Positions 44,395 through 52,652 of a DNA stretch of 64,000 nt are shown here, piece by piece; position 1 is the stretch's first letter; the number at the start of each line of letters is the position of its first letter. Below the pieces are notes generated by a model. It had not been told where the DNA came from. It worked only from the letters and a program-made list of their open reading frames with translations, and ran no database searches. The DNA comes from Bacteriovorax sp. MedPE-SWde. GTDB taxonomy: Bacteria > Bdellovibrionota > Bacteriovoracia > Bacteriovoracales > Bacteriovoracaceae. The DNA lies in NCBI GenBank assembly GCA_001874305.1, contig MPCU01000009.1:62001-126000 (forward strand). Direction: 5' to 3'. The position numbers and the translations under genes are program-made.

Positions 44395-44769
44395 TTACTT
44401 GATACCTCTTTTTTCAAGTTCTAGTTTGAGATACTTTACTTCTAACTCTTGAAACCTTTTTAAAATATCCTTGATCACTGCTTGAAGCCACTTCGGTTGT
44501 TCATCTGAATTTGCTAAGAATGATGCATCGATTATCATGCACTTCGTATTTGTTATGGCCCTGGCCGATGCTGTTCTCCTGTGATTACCTAATAATGCAA
44601 GAGTTCCAAGGACTTCGCCCTTGCCAATTCTATTTAAGACAATCTCTTCGCAGTTTCTCTCTTTATAGACTTCGATTTTACCGCTTTCTACAAAGTAGAG
44701 AACTTCACTTTCATGTCCCTCGTCAAATAGGATCTCTCCAGCTTTAAAATACTTGTACGCTTTACTCAT
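44395..44769 (-). CDS. Cyclic-nucleotide-binding-domain protein without DNA-binding domain
   Basis: The product is a single 124-residue cNMP-binding beta-roll. FKAGEILFDEGHESEVLYFVESG is the start of the fold (FKAGEILFDEG quoted). The phosphate-binding cassette is GEVLGTLALLGNHRRTASARA, of which LGTLALL replaces the usual GELALL and HRRTASARA keeps the Arg-Thr/Ser-Ala. The usual ribose-contacting Glu is Thr here, so canonical cAMP binding is uncertain. It has no HTH. It is divergent from the stressosome-cyclase operon, which suggests it may sense the product of that cyclase. Confidence 0.85.
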   Translation of the reverse strand: MSKAYKYFKAGEILFDEGHESEVLYFVESGKIEVYKERNCEEIVLNRIGKGEVLGTLALLGNHRRTASARAITNTKCMIIDASFLANSDEQPKWLQAVIKDILKRFQELEVKYLKLELEKRGIK

Positions 44770-44850
44770 CTTTTTTTTTCCCGTGTAAAATAAAACACAT
44801 TTGATTTATATTTAAATAATATAACTTTAAACAATAAAAGAGGAATAAAA

Positions 44851-45771
44851 ATGAATGAGGTAAAATTTGATAGTATTGACGGTGATATTGCCGATCTTGT
44901 TTCAAAGTACTCTTTCTCGAGTGAGAATAATGAAATAATTATGAAGAACTCATCTTTTTTTCTCGAAACATTAGATGAGTCAATTGAGATTTTTTATACG
45001 TGGATGAAAGAGCAAAGCAATACTTTTGATGAATATTTTGCAGATGCTAAATTAATGATAACAGTAAAGAAGCTTCAAAAGTCATATTGGGAAACTTTCT
45101 TTTCTCAAGAGATTAATCAGGAATATATTGACTCTAGAAAGAAGGTAGGACAAGTTCACGCTCAGATAAACCTACCTCTTGAAATCTACTGTGCAGCAAT
45201 GAACAAATTTCAAATTATTTGGGATAATATTATTTCGAGTAAGAACTTTTCAAATGAAGTCGAACTTATTAAATGTATTCACAGAAAAATGAATATTGAT
45301 AGTTCTATCGTTTCTGCTACTTACAATATGTTAACAAATAAGAGAATTGCAGATCAAAATAGGGCCCTTCTCGAAATGTCTACTCCAGTAACTCTAATCT
45401 GGGACAGGATTTTACTCTTACCTATTGTTGGAATCCTTGATTCTAAGAGAACTCTGGATATGATGGATTCAATACTAAAAGAGATCTCACGTTCTCAAGC
45501 TGTTGTTGCCCTTATCGATATTAGTGGTGTAGCCGTTGTTGATACAGCAGTTGCTAATCATCTAATTAAAGTTACCAAGGCCACTAAGCTTATGGGTTGT
45601 GAAACGATAATCTCCGGTGTGTCCCCAGTCATTGCCCATACTATTGTTGACCTAGGAATTAGAATCGGCGAAATCAAAACAACTGCGGCCCTTAAAGATG
45701 CTCTTAGTATTGCGCTAAAGAAAGTGGAAGAATTGAAAATAGAGAATACGAATAAACATGCACAACTATAA
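44851..45771 (+). CDS. rsbR: RsbR-type stressosome protein with N-terminal globin-like sensor and STAS domain
   Basis: This is the sensory core of a stressosome (306 residues). The N-terminal half is a globin-like domain with a candidate proximal His at 103 (KKVGQVHAQINLPLEIY), the pattern of heme-binding globin-coupled sensors. The C-terminal STAS domain (about 175-295) has STPVTLIWDRILLLPIVG and SGVAVVDTAVANHL. By my alignment the phosphorylated Thr205 of Bacillus RsbRA corresponds to Thr232, and Thr171 to Ser198. It overlaps rsbS by 14 bases and starts the five-gene operon. Heme binding is inferred, not shown. Confidence 0.85.
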   Translation: MNEVKFDSIDGDIADLVSKYSFSSENNEIIMKNSSFFLETLDESIEIFYTWMKEQSNTFDEYFADAKLMITVKKLQKSYWETFFSQEINQEYIDSRKKVGQVHAQINLPLEIYCAAMNKFQIIWDNIISSKNFSNEVELIKCIHRKMNIDSSIVSATYNMLTNKRIADQNRALLEMSTPVTLIWDRILLLPIVGILDSKRTLDMMDSILKEISRSQAVVALIDISGVAVVDTAVANHLIKVTKATKLMGCETIISGVSPVIAHTIVDLGIRIGEIKTTAALKDALSIALKKVEELKIENTNKHAQL

Positions 45772-46129
45772 TGCTAAAAATTTTAGACTGAATATTCACA
45801 TTAATAGCGATATCTTAACTGCTACTATGCAAGGAAGTGGAACTAGTAGAGAGCTTGAAGATGGTCGATACTTTATTTTAAATAACGTGCAAGAAAATAG
45901 TTTAAAAGGCGTCGTCCTTGATTTATCTGGTATGAATCTCATCGATAGTACCGAGTTTAGAGAAATCCAAGATACGATAAAGATGATTGAAATTCTCGGA
46001 GTAAAGGTCGTACTGATCGGATTAAATCAAGGAGTCATATCACATTTAGTAAATATGAATATCGAACTTGATGGAATGAGAACTACATGTAGCATGTCTA
46101 GTGCTATAGAGATTTTAAATAGGATATGA
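45758..46129 (+). CDS. rsbS: RsbS-like STAS-domain stressosome scaffold
   Basis: This is a single STAS domain (123 residues) expected to co-assemble with RsbR into the stressosome shell and hold RsbT inactive. The conserved phospho-acceptor segment is DLSGMNLIDSTEF with Ser64 at the site equivalent to RsbS Ser59. The domain ends IGLNQGVISHL and MSSAIEIL as usual. It begins inside the rsbR 3' end and shares an ATGA overlap with rsbT. The gene order R-S-T-X is the standard stressosome order. Confidence 0.85.
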   Translation: MHNYNAKNFRLNIHINSDILTATMQGSGTSRELEDGRYFILNNVQENSLKGVVLDLSGMNLIDSTEFREIQDTIKMIEILGVKVVLIGLNQGVISHLVNMNIELDGMRTTCSMSSAIEILNRI

Positions 46130-46521
46130 ATATTTTTAAAAATTACATAAAAGATCAAACAGATATAGCACAACTGATACTACTTGCGAGTGACTATCTA
46201 GTAGAAACGGGATTTTCACAAAGAGATTGTGAGGTTATGAAAACAGTTATCTCTGAGCTTGCTTACAATATAGTAAAATACGCTGGAAAGGGAGTTCTTA
46301 CGATACAAAGAATCAGTAAAGGACAAAATAAAGGTGTCGAAATAAAGGCAAGTGATAACGGCCCCGGAATAGAAGATGTTGATGAGGCCATGACTGATCA
46401 TAAGAGTTCTGGAGATACTTTAGGACTTGGGTTACCAAGTGTGAAGAGAATGATGGACGAGTTTGAAATATCATCAAATCCTGAAGATGGAACGACTATC
46501 TTAACAAGGAAATGGTTGTAA
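46126..46521 (+). CDS. rsbT: RsbT-like switch kinase (GHKL ATPase)
   Basis: RsbT phosphorylates RsbR and RsbS upon stress and then leaves the stressosome to bind its output partner (131 residues). ATP-binding motifs are intact: SELAYNIVKYA (N-box), KASDNGPGIED (G1), and GDTLGLGLPSVKRMMDEF (G2). The start ATG overlaps the rsbS stop and the stop abuts the phosphatase ATG. In Bacillus the partner is RsbU; here no RsbU exists, and the only candidate output downstream is the cyclase. Confidence 0.88.
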   Translation: MNIFKNYIKDQTDIAQLILLASDYLVETGFSQRDCEVMKTVISELAYNIVKYAGKGVLTIQRISKGQNKGVEIKASDNGPGIEDVDEAMTDHKSSGDTLGLGLPSVKRMMDEFEISSNPEDGTTILTRKWL

Positions 46522-47103
46522 ATGAATTTCTCCGTCGGTGAATATATACGTCCATGTAAAGATGAAAAGGTTAGTGGTGATATTATTATCGTTAAAGAGC
46601 TTGAGGACTCTTTGCAAGTTTCTATGGTTGATGTCCTTGGTCATGGAGATGATGCCCATGCCGTCGCAAAAAAGATTGAGCGGTTTCTAATGAGTACTGA
46701 GGCATTAAGTCCTTCTTCTATACTTAAGGCACTAAATAAAGATATTCAGTCTACGAGAGGTGCTGCCGTTGGTATATGTAATATTCATAGAGAGTCTGGA
46801 GCTATAACATATTCAGGAATAGGCAATACGGGAATACGTATTCGTAGTAGTAAAGTCTTCGGAGGGTTTTCTAAAGAGGGAGTTGTAGGTCAATATACAA
46901 GGTCCATAGAGGACATAGAAGGTAGCATAAATAATGGGGACATTATAATTATGTACTCTGATGGACTTACTTCTCGCTTCAACTTTCCACAAATAAGTAA
47001 TGAAACAAATGAAAGCTTATCAGTTATTGCACGTGACTTTGTCTATGAATATGGAAAAGAGTTTGATGACTCCTCCTGCGTAATAATAGAGTGTAGAAAA
47101 TGA
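46522..47103 (+). CDS. rsbX: RsbX-like PP2C-type serine phosphatase
   Basis: This 193-residue phosphatase of the PP2C/SpoIIE family is expected to dephosphorylate RsbR and RsbS and reset the stressosome. Metal-binding Asp residues appear in EKVSGDIII, MVDVLGHGDDA, and MYSDGLTSRF, with a final DDSSCVIIE. It consists of the catalytic domain alone, like Bacillus RsbX (about 200), and lacks the N-terminal RsbT-binding helix bundle of RsbU. It starts one base after the rsbT stop and overlaps the cyclase start (ATGA). Confidence 0.82.
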   Translation: MNFSVGEYIRPCKDEKVSGDIIIVKELEDSLQVSMVDVLGHGDDAHAVAKKIERFLMSTEALSPSSILKALNKDIQSTRGAAVGICNIHRESGAITYSGIGNTGIRIRSSKVFGGFSKEGVVGQYTRSIEDIEGSINNGDIIIMYSDGLTSRFNFPQISNETNESLSVIARDFVYEYGKEFDDSSCVIIECRK

Positions 47104-48434
47104 TCGAATTAGGGGCAGTTCTTGTTAAAAATAGTTACTCCATCGCAAAGTTTCGTGAAAAAGTATATCACTTATCTCGTAAATTAAATTTCTCAGATGT
47201 TGCTAGCGCTCGTTTTGGAGCAATATTCTCAGAGTTATGTAGATTGTTAAGTACCAATAGTAATGGGTTATTCGTTGAGATTTTTCTATCTAAGAAAGTT
47301 GAAGGTATTACAATTGTATATAAGTTACACTCTACGGATGTTTCTCAAGACATATTAATCGATTCTCTCGACTACTTTTCTTCAAGTCGAATAATAAATG
47401 GTGAATTAATAACTCTTGAATTAGAGATTGATTACAATAGTTTGAATTTGAGTTCTTCTTTAATTATAGAATTGACAGAAATTATTTTGAAAAAGAATAG
47501 AGAAGAGTTAATAGGCGAAGTTCAAGAGAAAAATGAAGAACTTACTCTTATCAATAAATCCCTTGAAAAGTTTGTTCCAGCTGACTTTCTAAAGTTTTTA
47601 GGAAAGGGAAGTATTAGTGACTTTAAACTAGGTGACGCTCTTGAAACTGACTTTACAATTTTGTTTACTGATATGCGCTCTTTTAGTTCTATCTCTGAAA
47701 ACATGACTCCAAACGAACTTCTTGAGTTCATGAATAAGTATCTTGACGTAGTTGTTCCTATAATAAGTGAAAATAATGGTTTTATTATTACTTATATCGG
47801 AGATGCAATTATGTGTGCTTTCCCTGGTGGAAGTGTCGATGCCGCTAATTGTTCTATTGAGATGATCAAAAAGGTTAATGAATATAACCTATCACTAGTT
47901 AAAACACTCGGACGAAAGGTTAGAATTGGAGTCGGAATAAATAAAGGAAAAACAGTAATTGGAATTCTTGGAAATGAACTAAGAATGGAGCCTGCTATTA
48001 TGTCTGACGTTGTAAATCTAAGTGCAAGGCTTGAGGCCTTAACAAAAGGTTATGATGCCGACATTATAATTAGCGATAGTGTCTATAAAGATTTAAAGGG
48101 GCATGAGTTACTATCTCAAATTAGGCAAATCGATTGTGTACAAGTCGTCGGTCGTGTAACCCCTGAAAAAATTTATGAAGTTGTAATTAGTAATAGTGAT
48201 ACAAAGATTGTTAATAAAAGAAATTATGAAAATGCTCTAAATCTCTATTTCGATAAGAAAATTATAGAAAGCTATAAAGCCTTGGCGGAACTTGAGCCAG
48301 GTGAAGATAAGGCCGTTGAAATCTTATCGAAGCGCTGTAAAGAAGTTGTCGTTTTTGATGAAAATGGCTTTCCCGTAGGTGAAGATATTCCAAATGGATG
48401 GACACCAATCAACTCTATTAAAACTAAGCTTTGA
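47100..48434 (+). CDS. Class III nucleotide cyclase with N-terminal RsbT-like domain, stressosome output
   Basis: The product is 444 residues. Residues 1-130 resemble a degenerate GHKL/RsbT-like domain (FGAIFSELCRLL in place of the N-box), followed by a short coiled coil (133-158). The class III cyclase domain covers about 175-365: metal Asp191 in TDMRSFSS and Asp235 in YIGDAIMC, transition-state Asn306 and Arg310 in SDVVNLSARLE. The adenine-selecting Asp is retained (Asp303), but the usual Lys before the IGD motif is Thr231. The C-terminal 70 residues form a helical, TPR-like tail. It overlaps rsbX by four bases and ends the operon. Product nucleotide is not certain. Confidence 0.85.
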   Translation: MIELGAVLVKNSYSIAKFREKVYHLSRKLNFSDVASARFGAIFSELCRLLSTNSNGLFVEIFLSKKVEGITIVYKLHSTDVSQDILIDSLDYFSSSRIINGELITLELEIDYNSLNLSSSLIIELTEIILKKNREELIGEVQEKNEELTLINKSLEKFVPADFLKFLGKGSISDFKLGDALETDFTILFTDMRSFSSISENMTPNELLEFMNKYLDVVVPIISENNGFIITYIGDAIMCAFPGGSVDAANCSIEMIKKVNEYNLSLVKTLGRKVRIGVGINKGKTVIGILGNELRMEPAIMSDVVNLSARLEALTKGYDADIIISDSVYKDLKGHELLSQIRQIDCVQVVGRVTPEKIYEVVISNSDTKIVNKRNYENALNLYFDKKIIESYKALAELEPGEDKAVEILSKRCKEVVVFDENGFPVGEDIPNGWTPINSIKTKL

Positions 48435-48470
48435 GGTATATGTGCTGGATGAAAACCAAATTACAAACAG

Positions 48471-48491
48471 ATACTAGTTTTTAGTATTTTT
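48471..48491. terminator. Weak AU-rich stem-loop between the cyclase operon and tRNA-Met
   Basis: ATACTA (48471-48476) and TAGTAT (48482-48487) pair around GTTTT and run into five T. On the opposite strand, A-run and T-run are exchanged, so it could also end the tRNA transcript. The stem is only six AU-rich pairs. Confidence 0.4.
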
Positions 48492-48517
48492 AAGTGTTTG
48501 AATTTAATTGAGGAAAA

Positions 48518-48593
<76 letters not shown>

Positions 48594-48629
48594 ATAAGGT
48601 TTTGAAATTAGATGTTTCAAAGTGTTAAG

Positions 48630-48658
48630 AATATAAAGCTTCCTATCCCGAATGTCAA
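48630..48658 (-). promoter_or_regulatory. Sigma70 promoter of the initiator tRNA
   Basis: On the minus strand a perfect TTGACA (48658-48653) is followed after 17 bases by TATATT (48635-48630). Transcription would begin near 48623, about 30 bases before the tRNA. Confidence 0.75.
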
Positions 48659-48776
48659 AATATTAATCATAAAGTTTACTCGGACATAAATACCTAAAAT
48701 AACTCTTAGAAATGGCGATAAGTAGTAAAAGATGATTGGTGGGGACCAATTCTAATTAAAATTTGTGGAGAATAAT

Positions 48777-49085
48777 ATGGGATTTGGAAAAAAGAATAAG
48801 GTAATGATTGAAATTGATGCAACTGAAATGAGTGATTCTCAAATTAGAATGCTGAAGACAATTAATACAATGCTAACGAATGTTCTAACAACTGAAGAAG
48901 AAGGTGAATTCTTTGACGGTAGTGCTGAGGCATTGAGAATGTGTGCATCCCTTATTAAGCAGGCCCATTTTGCAAATGATCTTCAATTTGATGGCATCCC
49001 ATATGCTGATCAGGCTTTAGAGTACTCTATGGATGTTTTATCTGAGCACATGATAAATTCTAAAGTTGTTCAATACGATAACTAA
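48777..49085 (+). CDS. Small hypothetical protein
   Basis: The product is 102 residues from the ATG at 48777; GGAG (48767-48770) lies six bases upstream, so the in-frame GTG at 48765, which forms part of the ribosome site, is rejected. It is soluble, acidic and mostly helical (MSDSQIRMLKTINTMLTNVL and AEALRMCASLIKQAHFAND). No family is recognised. A strong terminator follows. Confidence 0.7.
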   Translation: MGFGKKNKVMIEIDATEMSDSQIRMLKTINTMLTNVLTTEEEGEFFDGSAEALRMCASLIKQAHFANDLQFDGIPYADQALEYSMDVLSEHMINSKVVQYDN

Positions 49086-49106
49086 GAAATAAAAAATATA
49101 AAGTTG

Positions 49107-49136
49107 AAAGAGGAGCCGTAGAGCTCCTTTTTTTAT
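49107..49136 (+). terminator. Intrinsic terminator of the small protein gene
   Basis: AGGAGC (49111-49116) and GCTCCT (49123-49128) pair around CGTAGA, followed by seven T. The A-run on its other side also lets it serve the convergent kinase gene. Confidence 0.85.
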
Positions 49137-50269
49137 TTTTGAGGTAGAGCGACTTCGACGTTGAAGATACCGTTTTCAATAGATGCTGAAATTGTACCAT
49201 CGAGATCTTCTACAACCTTCTTTGTTAGATAGAGGCCATGTCCCATATTTGAAGAACTCTTCTTCGTCGAGAAACCGGCCTTAAATATATTATCAGTGAT
49301 AGATGCCTTATGATCAGTAGGATTTGAGACTTTGATATAAGTATATCCTTCAATTGAAGATGTTTTGATTTTTGAATAGTGTTCTTTCTCTGTATCTAAA
49401 CCGGCCTCAAGTGAGTTCTTTATAAGGTTTCTTAGGATAATTTGTAGGGATGTTAAATCAGATTTTATGAAGCCAACTTCTAGATCTTTTATAATTTGAA
49501 TATTTAAAAATTTGATTTGAGACTTATATGATTCAATTACTTTATCTAAAAGTTCATTTAGGCTTAAGTTAACTATTTTATGATTCTTATCTTCGCTACC
49601 CATGGACTTCGATACATCTATAATTCTTCTAATTTCAGATATATTCTGTGTGATTTCTTTCTTTAAAGGCCCTGAGGATCTTTCAAGTTGTGCCAGGGGA
49701 GACTGGATTTCATGTAGAAGAAATGAAGTAGTTTTTCCGAGTGAGTAGAATGGAGTCATCTCTTCAATACTACTTACTTGTTTTGCATATACCTTTCTAT
49801 GAACGATAAAAGTAAATACCCATTCGCAAAAGGTCGTTAGAAATCTATCGATTGCTTGAGCTTCAGTATAATAATTTATTTTAAATGCATAATAGCATAG
49901 GGCCCCAGCAGTAATAAGCATCAGTGAATGAAGGTATATGAAATTATTTTTTTGAAACTTTAAAAGTAAAATTATTAGAAAGAATTGCGTGTATGTATTT
50001 ATATAGACAAGGTCAACGAAGTAACAAGTAAACGATAGATAAACCGCTCCTAATAAATAGAAGGACTCTGCAATGTACTTCTCTGTTTTGAAGCTTTTAA
50101 AAACGAGTACAGCAAGTGAGGAAATTATAATTGAAGAGAAGCTTACGTAAGCTAAAGTTAGTTCAAGCTTTAAAACGAAAATATCAAAGTACCTTCCAAG
50201 AAGAGAAAGTAGTAGGGCCGCAACTAATAAGTAAGTTGTTCCCGATAAATTTTTTAATTTTTCAAGCAT
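49133..50269 (-). CDS. Membrane-bound sensor histidine kinase
   Basis: The product is 378 residues. Five to six hydrophobic helices occupy about residues 10-155 with little periplasmic sequence, so it may sense membrane or intracellular state. The H-box is LLHEIQSPLAQLERSS, the N-box LRNLIKNSLEAG, and G2 is GHGLYLTKKVVEDLDG. The G1 region reads KVSNPTDHKAS where DxGxG is expected, so nucleotide binding may be altered. No response regulator is adjacent. It lies 46 bases downstream of the rlmH start side and is read from the same strand as the ribosome group. Confidence 0.85.
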   Translation of the reverse strand: MLEKLKNLSGTTYLLVAALLLSLLGRYFDIFVLKLELTLAYVSFSSIIISSLAVLVFKSFKTEKYIAESFYLLGAVYLSFTCYFVDLVYINTYTQFFLIILLLKFQKNNFIYLHSLMLITAGALCYYAFKINYYTEAQAIDRFLTTFCEWVFTFIVHRKVYAKQVSSIEEMTPFYSLGKTTSFLLHEIQSPLAQLERSSGPLKKEITQNISEIRRIIDVSKSMGSEDKNHKIVNLSLNELLDKVIESYKSQIKFLNIQIIKDLEVGFIKSDLTSLQIILRNLIKNSLEAGLDTEKEHYSKIKTSSIEGYTYIKVSNPTDHKASITDNIFKAGFSTKKSSSNMGHGLYLTKKVVEDLDGTISASIENGIFNVEVALPQK

Positions 50270-50315
50270 TTTGGGATTGTTTCATTAATTTTATTGATGG
50301 TCGAACAAAGATTCC

Positions 50316-50783
50316 TTAGTTCTTGTGGTAGGGGTGTCCGGCCTTTATCGTCTCTGCTCTATAGATTTGTTCTACAAAAATGAGACGTGCTAGTTTGTGA
50401 GGGTAGGTCATCGGAGAAAGTGACAATAGAAAGTCACATTGCTCCAAGAAGTCTTTAGGAAAGCCAGCTGCTCCACCGATTAAAAAGCAGATTCCCTTTT
50501 GTTTGTTTTCGATAACATCAAAGATATAGTGAGATAGCTTTTCACTATCCATCGTTTTTCCATGTTCACTTAGTGCTACTAAGTGCTGGTTTCCAAATTT
50601 AGATTTTATACTTTCTACTTTAGACAGAAGTTCTTTAACTTCAATTTCGATATTTTCTTTGTGGCCTTTGCATTCATGGATATGAAGCTTAGGTGCCTTC
50701 ACTCTTTTTAAATAGTCATTTTCAAGTGCAATAAGATTCTTATCTTTTAACTTTCCAATGACTATTAAGTGAAGGTCTTTCAT
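50316..50783 (-). CDS. rlmH: 23S rRNA pseudouridine-1915 N3-methyltransferase
   Basis: RlmH is a SPOUT-class methyltransferase acting on helix 69 of 70S ribosomes (155 residues, the family's normal size). The SAM-binding knot shows CFLIGGAAGFPKDF and LSLSPMTYPHKLARLIFVEQIYRA, of which LSPMTYPHKLARLIFVEQ is the hallmark; the ending AGHPYHKN is also invariant. The gene is three bases downstream of rsfS, a widespread pairing. Confidence 0.97.
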   Translation of the reverse strand: MKDLHLIVIGKLKDKNLIALENDYLKRVKAPKLHIHECKGHKENIEIEVKELLSKVESIKSKFGNQHLVALSEHGKTMDSEKLSHYIFDVIENKQKGICFLIGGAAGFPKDFLEQCDFLLSLSPMTYPHKLARLIFVEQIYRAETIKAGHPYHKN

Positions 50784-50786
50784 TTT

Positions 50787-51251
50787 CTAGAAGAAACCTT
50801 TATCTTCTGGAGCATCATTTTCAGCATTATCTGATGAGTAATAGTACTCATTTGGGATCTGAATACTTGGGGAATTCCAAAGATTATCTAGGTCATAAAC
50901 GTCTCTAGATGTTTCTTGAAAGATATGAACAATAACGTCTCCGATATCAATTAGAATCCAGTCAGAATTACTGTTGTAACCTTCTTTAGAAAGAACTTCG
51001 TAACCAAGACGATTCATTTGCTTAGACAGCTCAGAAGCCATTGCTTGTGCTTGAGTCATGTTTGATGCAGAAGCAAGAACAAAGTAATCAGCTAGAGAAG
51101 TTGAGTCCTTCATATCGATAACTTTAAGGTTTAGTGCTTTAAAGTTACCTAGAATCCAAGTTCCGGCCATTGCCATATTAAGTGGAAATTCTAATTCTTT
51201 TTTATTAATGATTTCATCAACGTTACTTAGGATATATTCACTAGAGCTCAT
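50787..51251 (-). CDS. rsfS: Ribosomal silencing factor RsfS
   Basis: RsfS (DUF143/Iojap) binds L14 and blocks 50S-30S joining under starvation (154 residues from the ATG at 51251). That start is favoured because GAAGG precedes it at the obg stop; the frame extends upstream to 51278 but would lie inside obg. Family marks are KVIDMKDSTSLADYFVLASA and NSDWILIDIGDVIVHIFQE. The C-terminal 35 residues are a variable tail. It is translationally linked to obg (two-base gap). Confidence 0.95.
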   Translation of the reverse strand: MSSSEYILSNVDEIINKKELEFPLNMAMAGTWILGNFKALNLKVIDMKDSTSLADYFVLASASNMTQAQAMASELSKQMNRLGYEVLSKEGYNSNSDWILIDIGDVIVHIFQETSRDVYDLDNLWNSPSIQIPNEYYYSSDNAENDAPEDKGFF

Positions 51252-51252
51252 A

Positions 51253-52266
51253 TTATTTACCTTCTTCGCTTTGTTCAATTGTTTGCATCATAATTGATTT
51301 TAATAACTCAATATTTCTTCCAGATATAGATGAGATAGGGAGAACCTTTCTATCAACCTGTTCTTCAAAGTGCTTTTGAAACTTTAAAATTTCTTCTTCA
51401 GTCATAGCATCGATTTTTGTAAGACAAATAATCTCTTTCTTCCATGCTAGGTCTTCTTTATATTTTTGTAGTTCATCTCTAATAACAACATACTGCTCAA
51501 ATGCTTCATATTCATTTAAACACCATGAAACATCAATTAGATGAACTAGTGATTTTGTTCTTTCAATATGCTTTAAGAACTTTATTCCAAGTCCTTTGCC
51601 TTCCGAAGCATTTTCAATTAGTCCCGGAATGTCAGCAACTACGAATGATGCTTCACCAAGTTTCACAACACCTAGGTTAGGCTCTAAAGTTGTAAATGGG
51701 TAATCAGCAATTTTTGGTTTAGCAGCTGAGATTGATGAGATTAGAGTTGATTTACCAGCATTTGGTAGACCAACAAGTGCGATGTCTGCAATTAGTCTAA
51801 GCTCAAGTTCAACTTCTAGCTCTATTGCTGGCTTACCTTCTGTCGATTTTCTTGGGGCCTGGTTCGTAGCTGTTTTAAAGTTTACGTTTCCAAGTCCACC
51901 ACGACCACCTTCTGCAACAAGGGTCTTCATTCCGTCTTCTTCAAGATCAGCAAGAAGTTCACCTGTTTCTTTGTCTCTTACAAGTGTTCCAACAGGTACA
52001 TGGATAAATAGATCGTCACCAAAGGCTCCGAACTTTTGTCTTCCACCACCACTTTCACCACTTTGGGCCTTGTATATTTTCTTACCTCTGAAGTTTACAA
52101 GAGTGTTGAGCGCAGAGTCTGCTTGAAAGATAATACTTCCACCGTCTCCACCGTCACCACCGTCTGGACCACCATAAGGAATATGTTTCTCACGTCTAAA
52201 ACCTGAGCAACCATCTCCTCCGCGACCAGAGATTACGGTAATTGTAACTTCATCAATAAACTTCAT
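51253..52266 (-). CDS. obg: Obg-family GTPase
   Basis: Obg is an essential GTPase involved in late 50S assembly and stringent-response sensing (337 residues). The glycine-rich OBG domain (residues 1-158) contains SGRGGDGCSGFRREK and GPDGGDGGDGGS. GTPase motifs are GLPNAGKSTL (G1), DYPFTT (G2), DIPGLIENA (G3) and TKIDAM (G4), followed by SSISG (G5). The C-terminal domain is minimal, as in short Obg variants. It is the third gene of rplU-rpmA-obg-rsfS-rlmH, although a terminator lies upstream of it. Confidence 0.98.
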   Translation of the reverse strand: MKFIDEVTITVISGRGGDGCSGFRREKHIPYGGPDGGDGGDGGSIIFQADSALNTLVNFRGKKIYKAQSGESGGGRQKFGAFGDDLFIHVPVGTLVRDKETGELLADLEEDGMKTLVAEGGRGGLGNVNFKTATNQAPRKSTEGKPAIELEVELELRLIADIALVGLPNAGKSTLISSISAAKPKIADYPFTTLEPNLGVVKLGEASFVVADIPGLIENASEGKGLGIKFLKHIERTKSLVHLIDVSWCLNEYEAFEQYVVIRDELQKYKEDLAWKKEIICLTKIDAMTEEEILKFQKHFEEQVDRKVLPISSISGRNIELLKSIMMQTIEQSEEGK

Positions 52267-52304
52267 TCGATACTCTCTTGAGCTATTTCTAATTTTTGTG
52301 CAAT

Positions 52305-52341
52305 ATACAAAAAAAGGGAACCCATTGACTAGGTTCCCTTT
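52305..52341 (-). terminator. Intrinsic terminator between rpmA and obg
   Basis: On the minus strand AAAGGGAACC (52341-52332) pairs perfectly with GGTTCCCTTT (52322-52313) and runs into further T. It probably lowers obg expression relative to the two ribosomal proteins. Confidence 0.85.
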
Positions 52342-52370
52342 AATATTTACATATTAAGTAATTTACTTAA

Positions 52371-52625
52371 TTAAGCTTCTACAACAGAAACGATTTGTTT
52401 CTTCTTGTTGTAGTAACTAAATTTAACTGCTCCAGCAGTTAGAGCGAAAAGTGTAAAGTCTTTACCAACTTTTACATTTTTCCCTGCGTGGAATTTAGAA
52501 CCACATTGTCTAACGATGATGTTACCAGCGATAACTTTTTCGCCACCGTACTTTTTAACACCATACATATTTGGGTTTGAATCTCTACCGTTATTTGTCG
52601 AACCACCGGCTTTCTTGTGTGCCAT
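52371..52625 (-). CDS. rpmA: 50S ribosomal protein L27
   Basis: L27 stabilises tRNA at the peptidyl-transferase centre through its N-terminal tail (84 residues). The start [16 protein letters not shown] is the standard form without the cleaved extension seen in Firmicutes. [18 protein letters not shown] and GKDFTLFAL match the conserved core. It follows rplU after 27 bases. Confidence 0.98.
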   Translation of the reverse strand: MAHKKAGGSTNNGRDSNPNMYGVKKYGGEKVIAGNIIVRQCGSKFHAGKNVKVGKDFTLFALTAGAVKFSYYNKKKQIVSVVEA

Positions 52626-52652
52626 ATCTTACTCCTGTAAATTAAAATTTAA

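Noticed and set aside
44781-44796. CRP-like site (GTGT...ACAC) between the cNMP gene and rsbR
   Set aside because: Only the four outer bases on each side are symmetrical; the inner bases do not match TGTGA-N6-TCACA.
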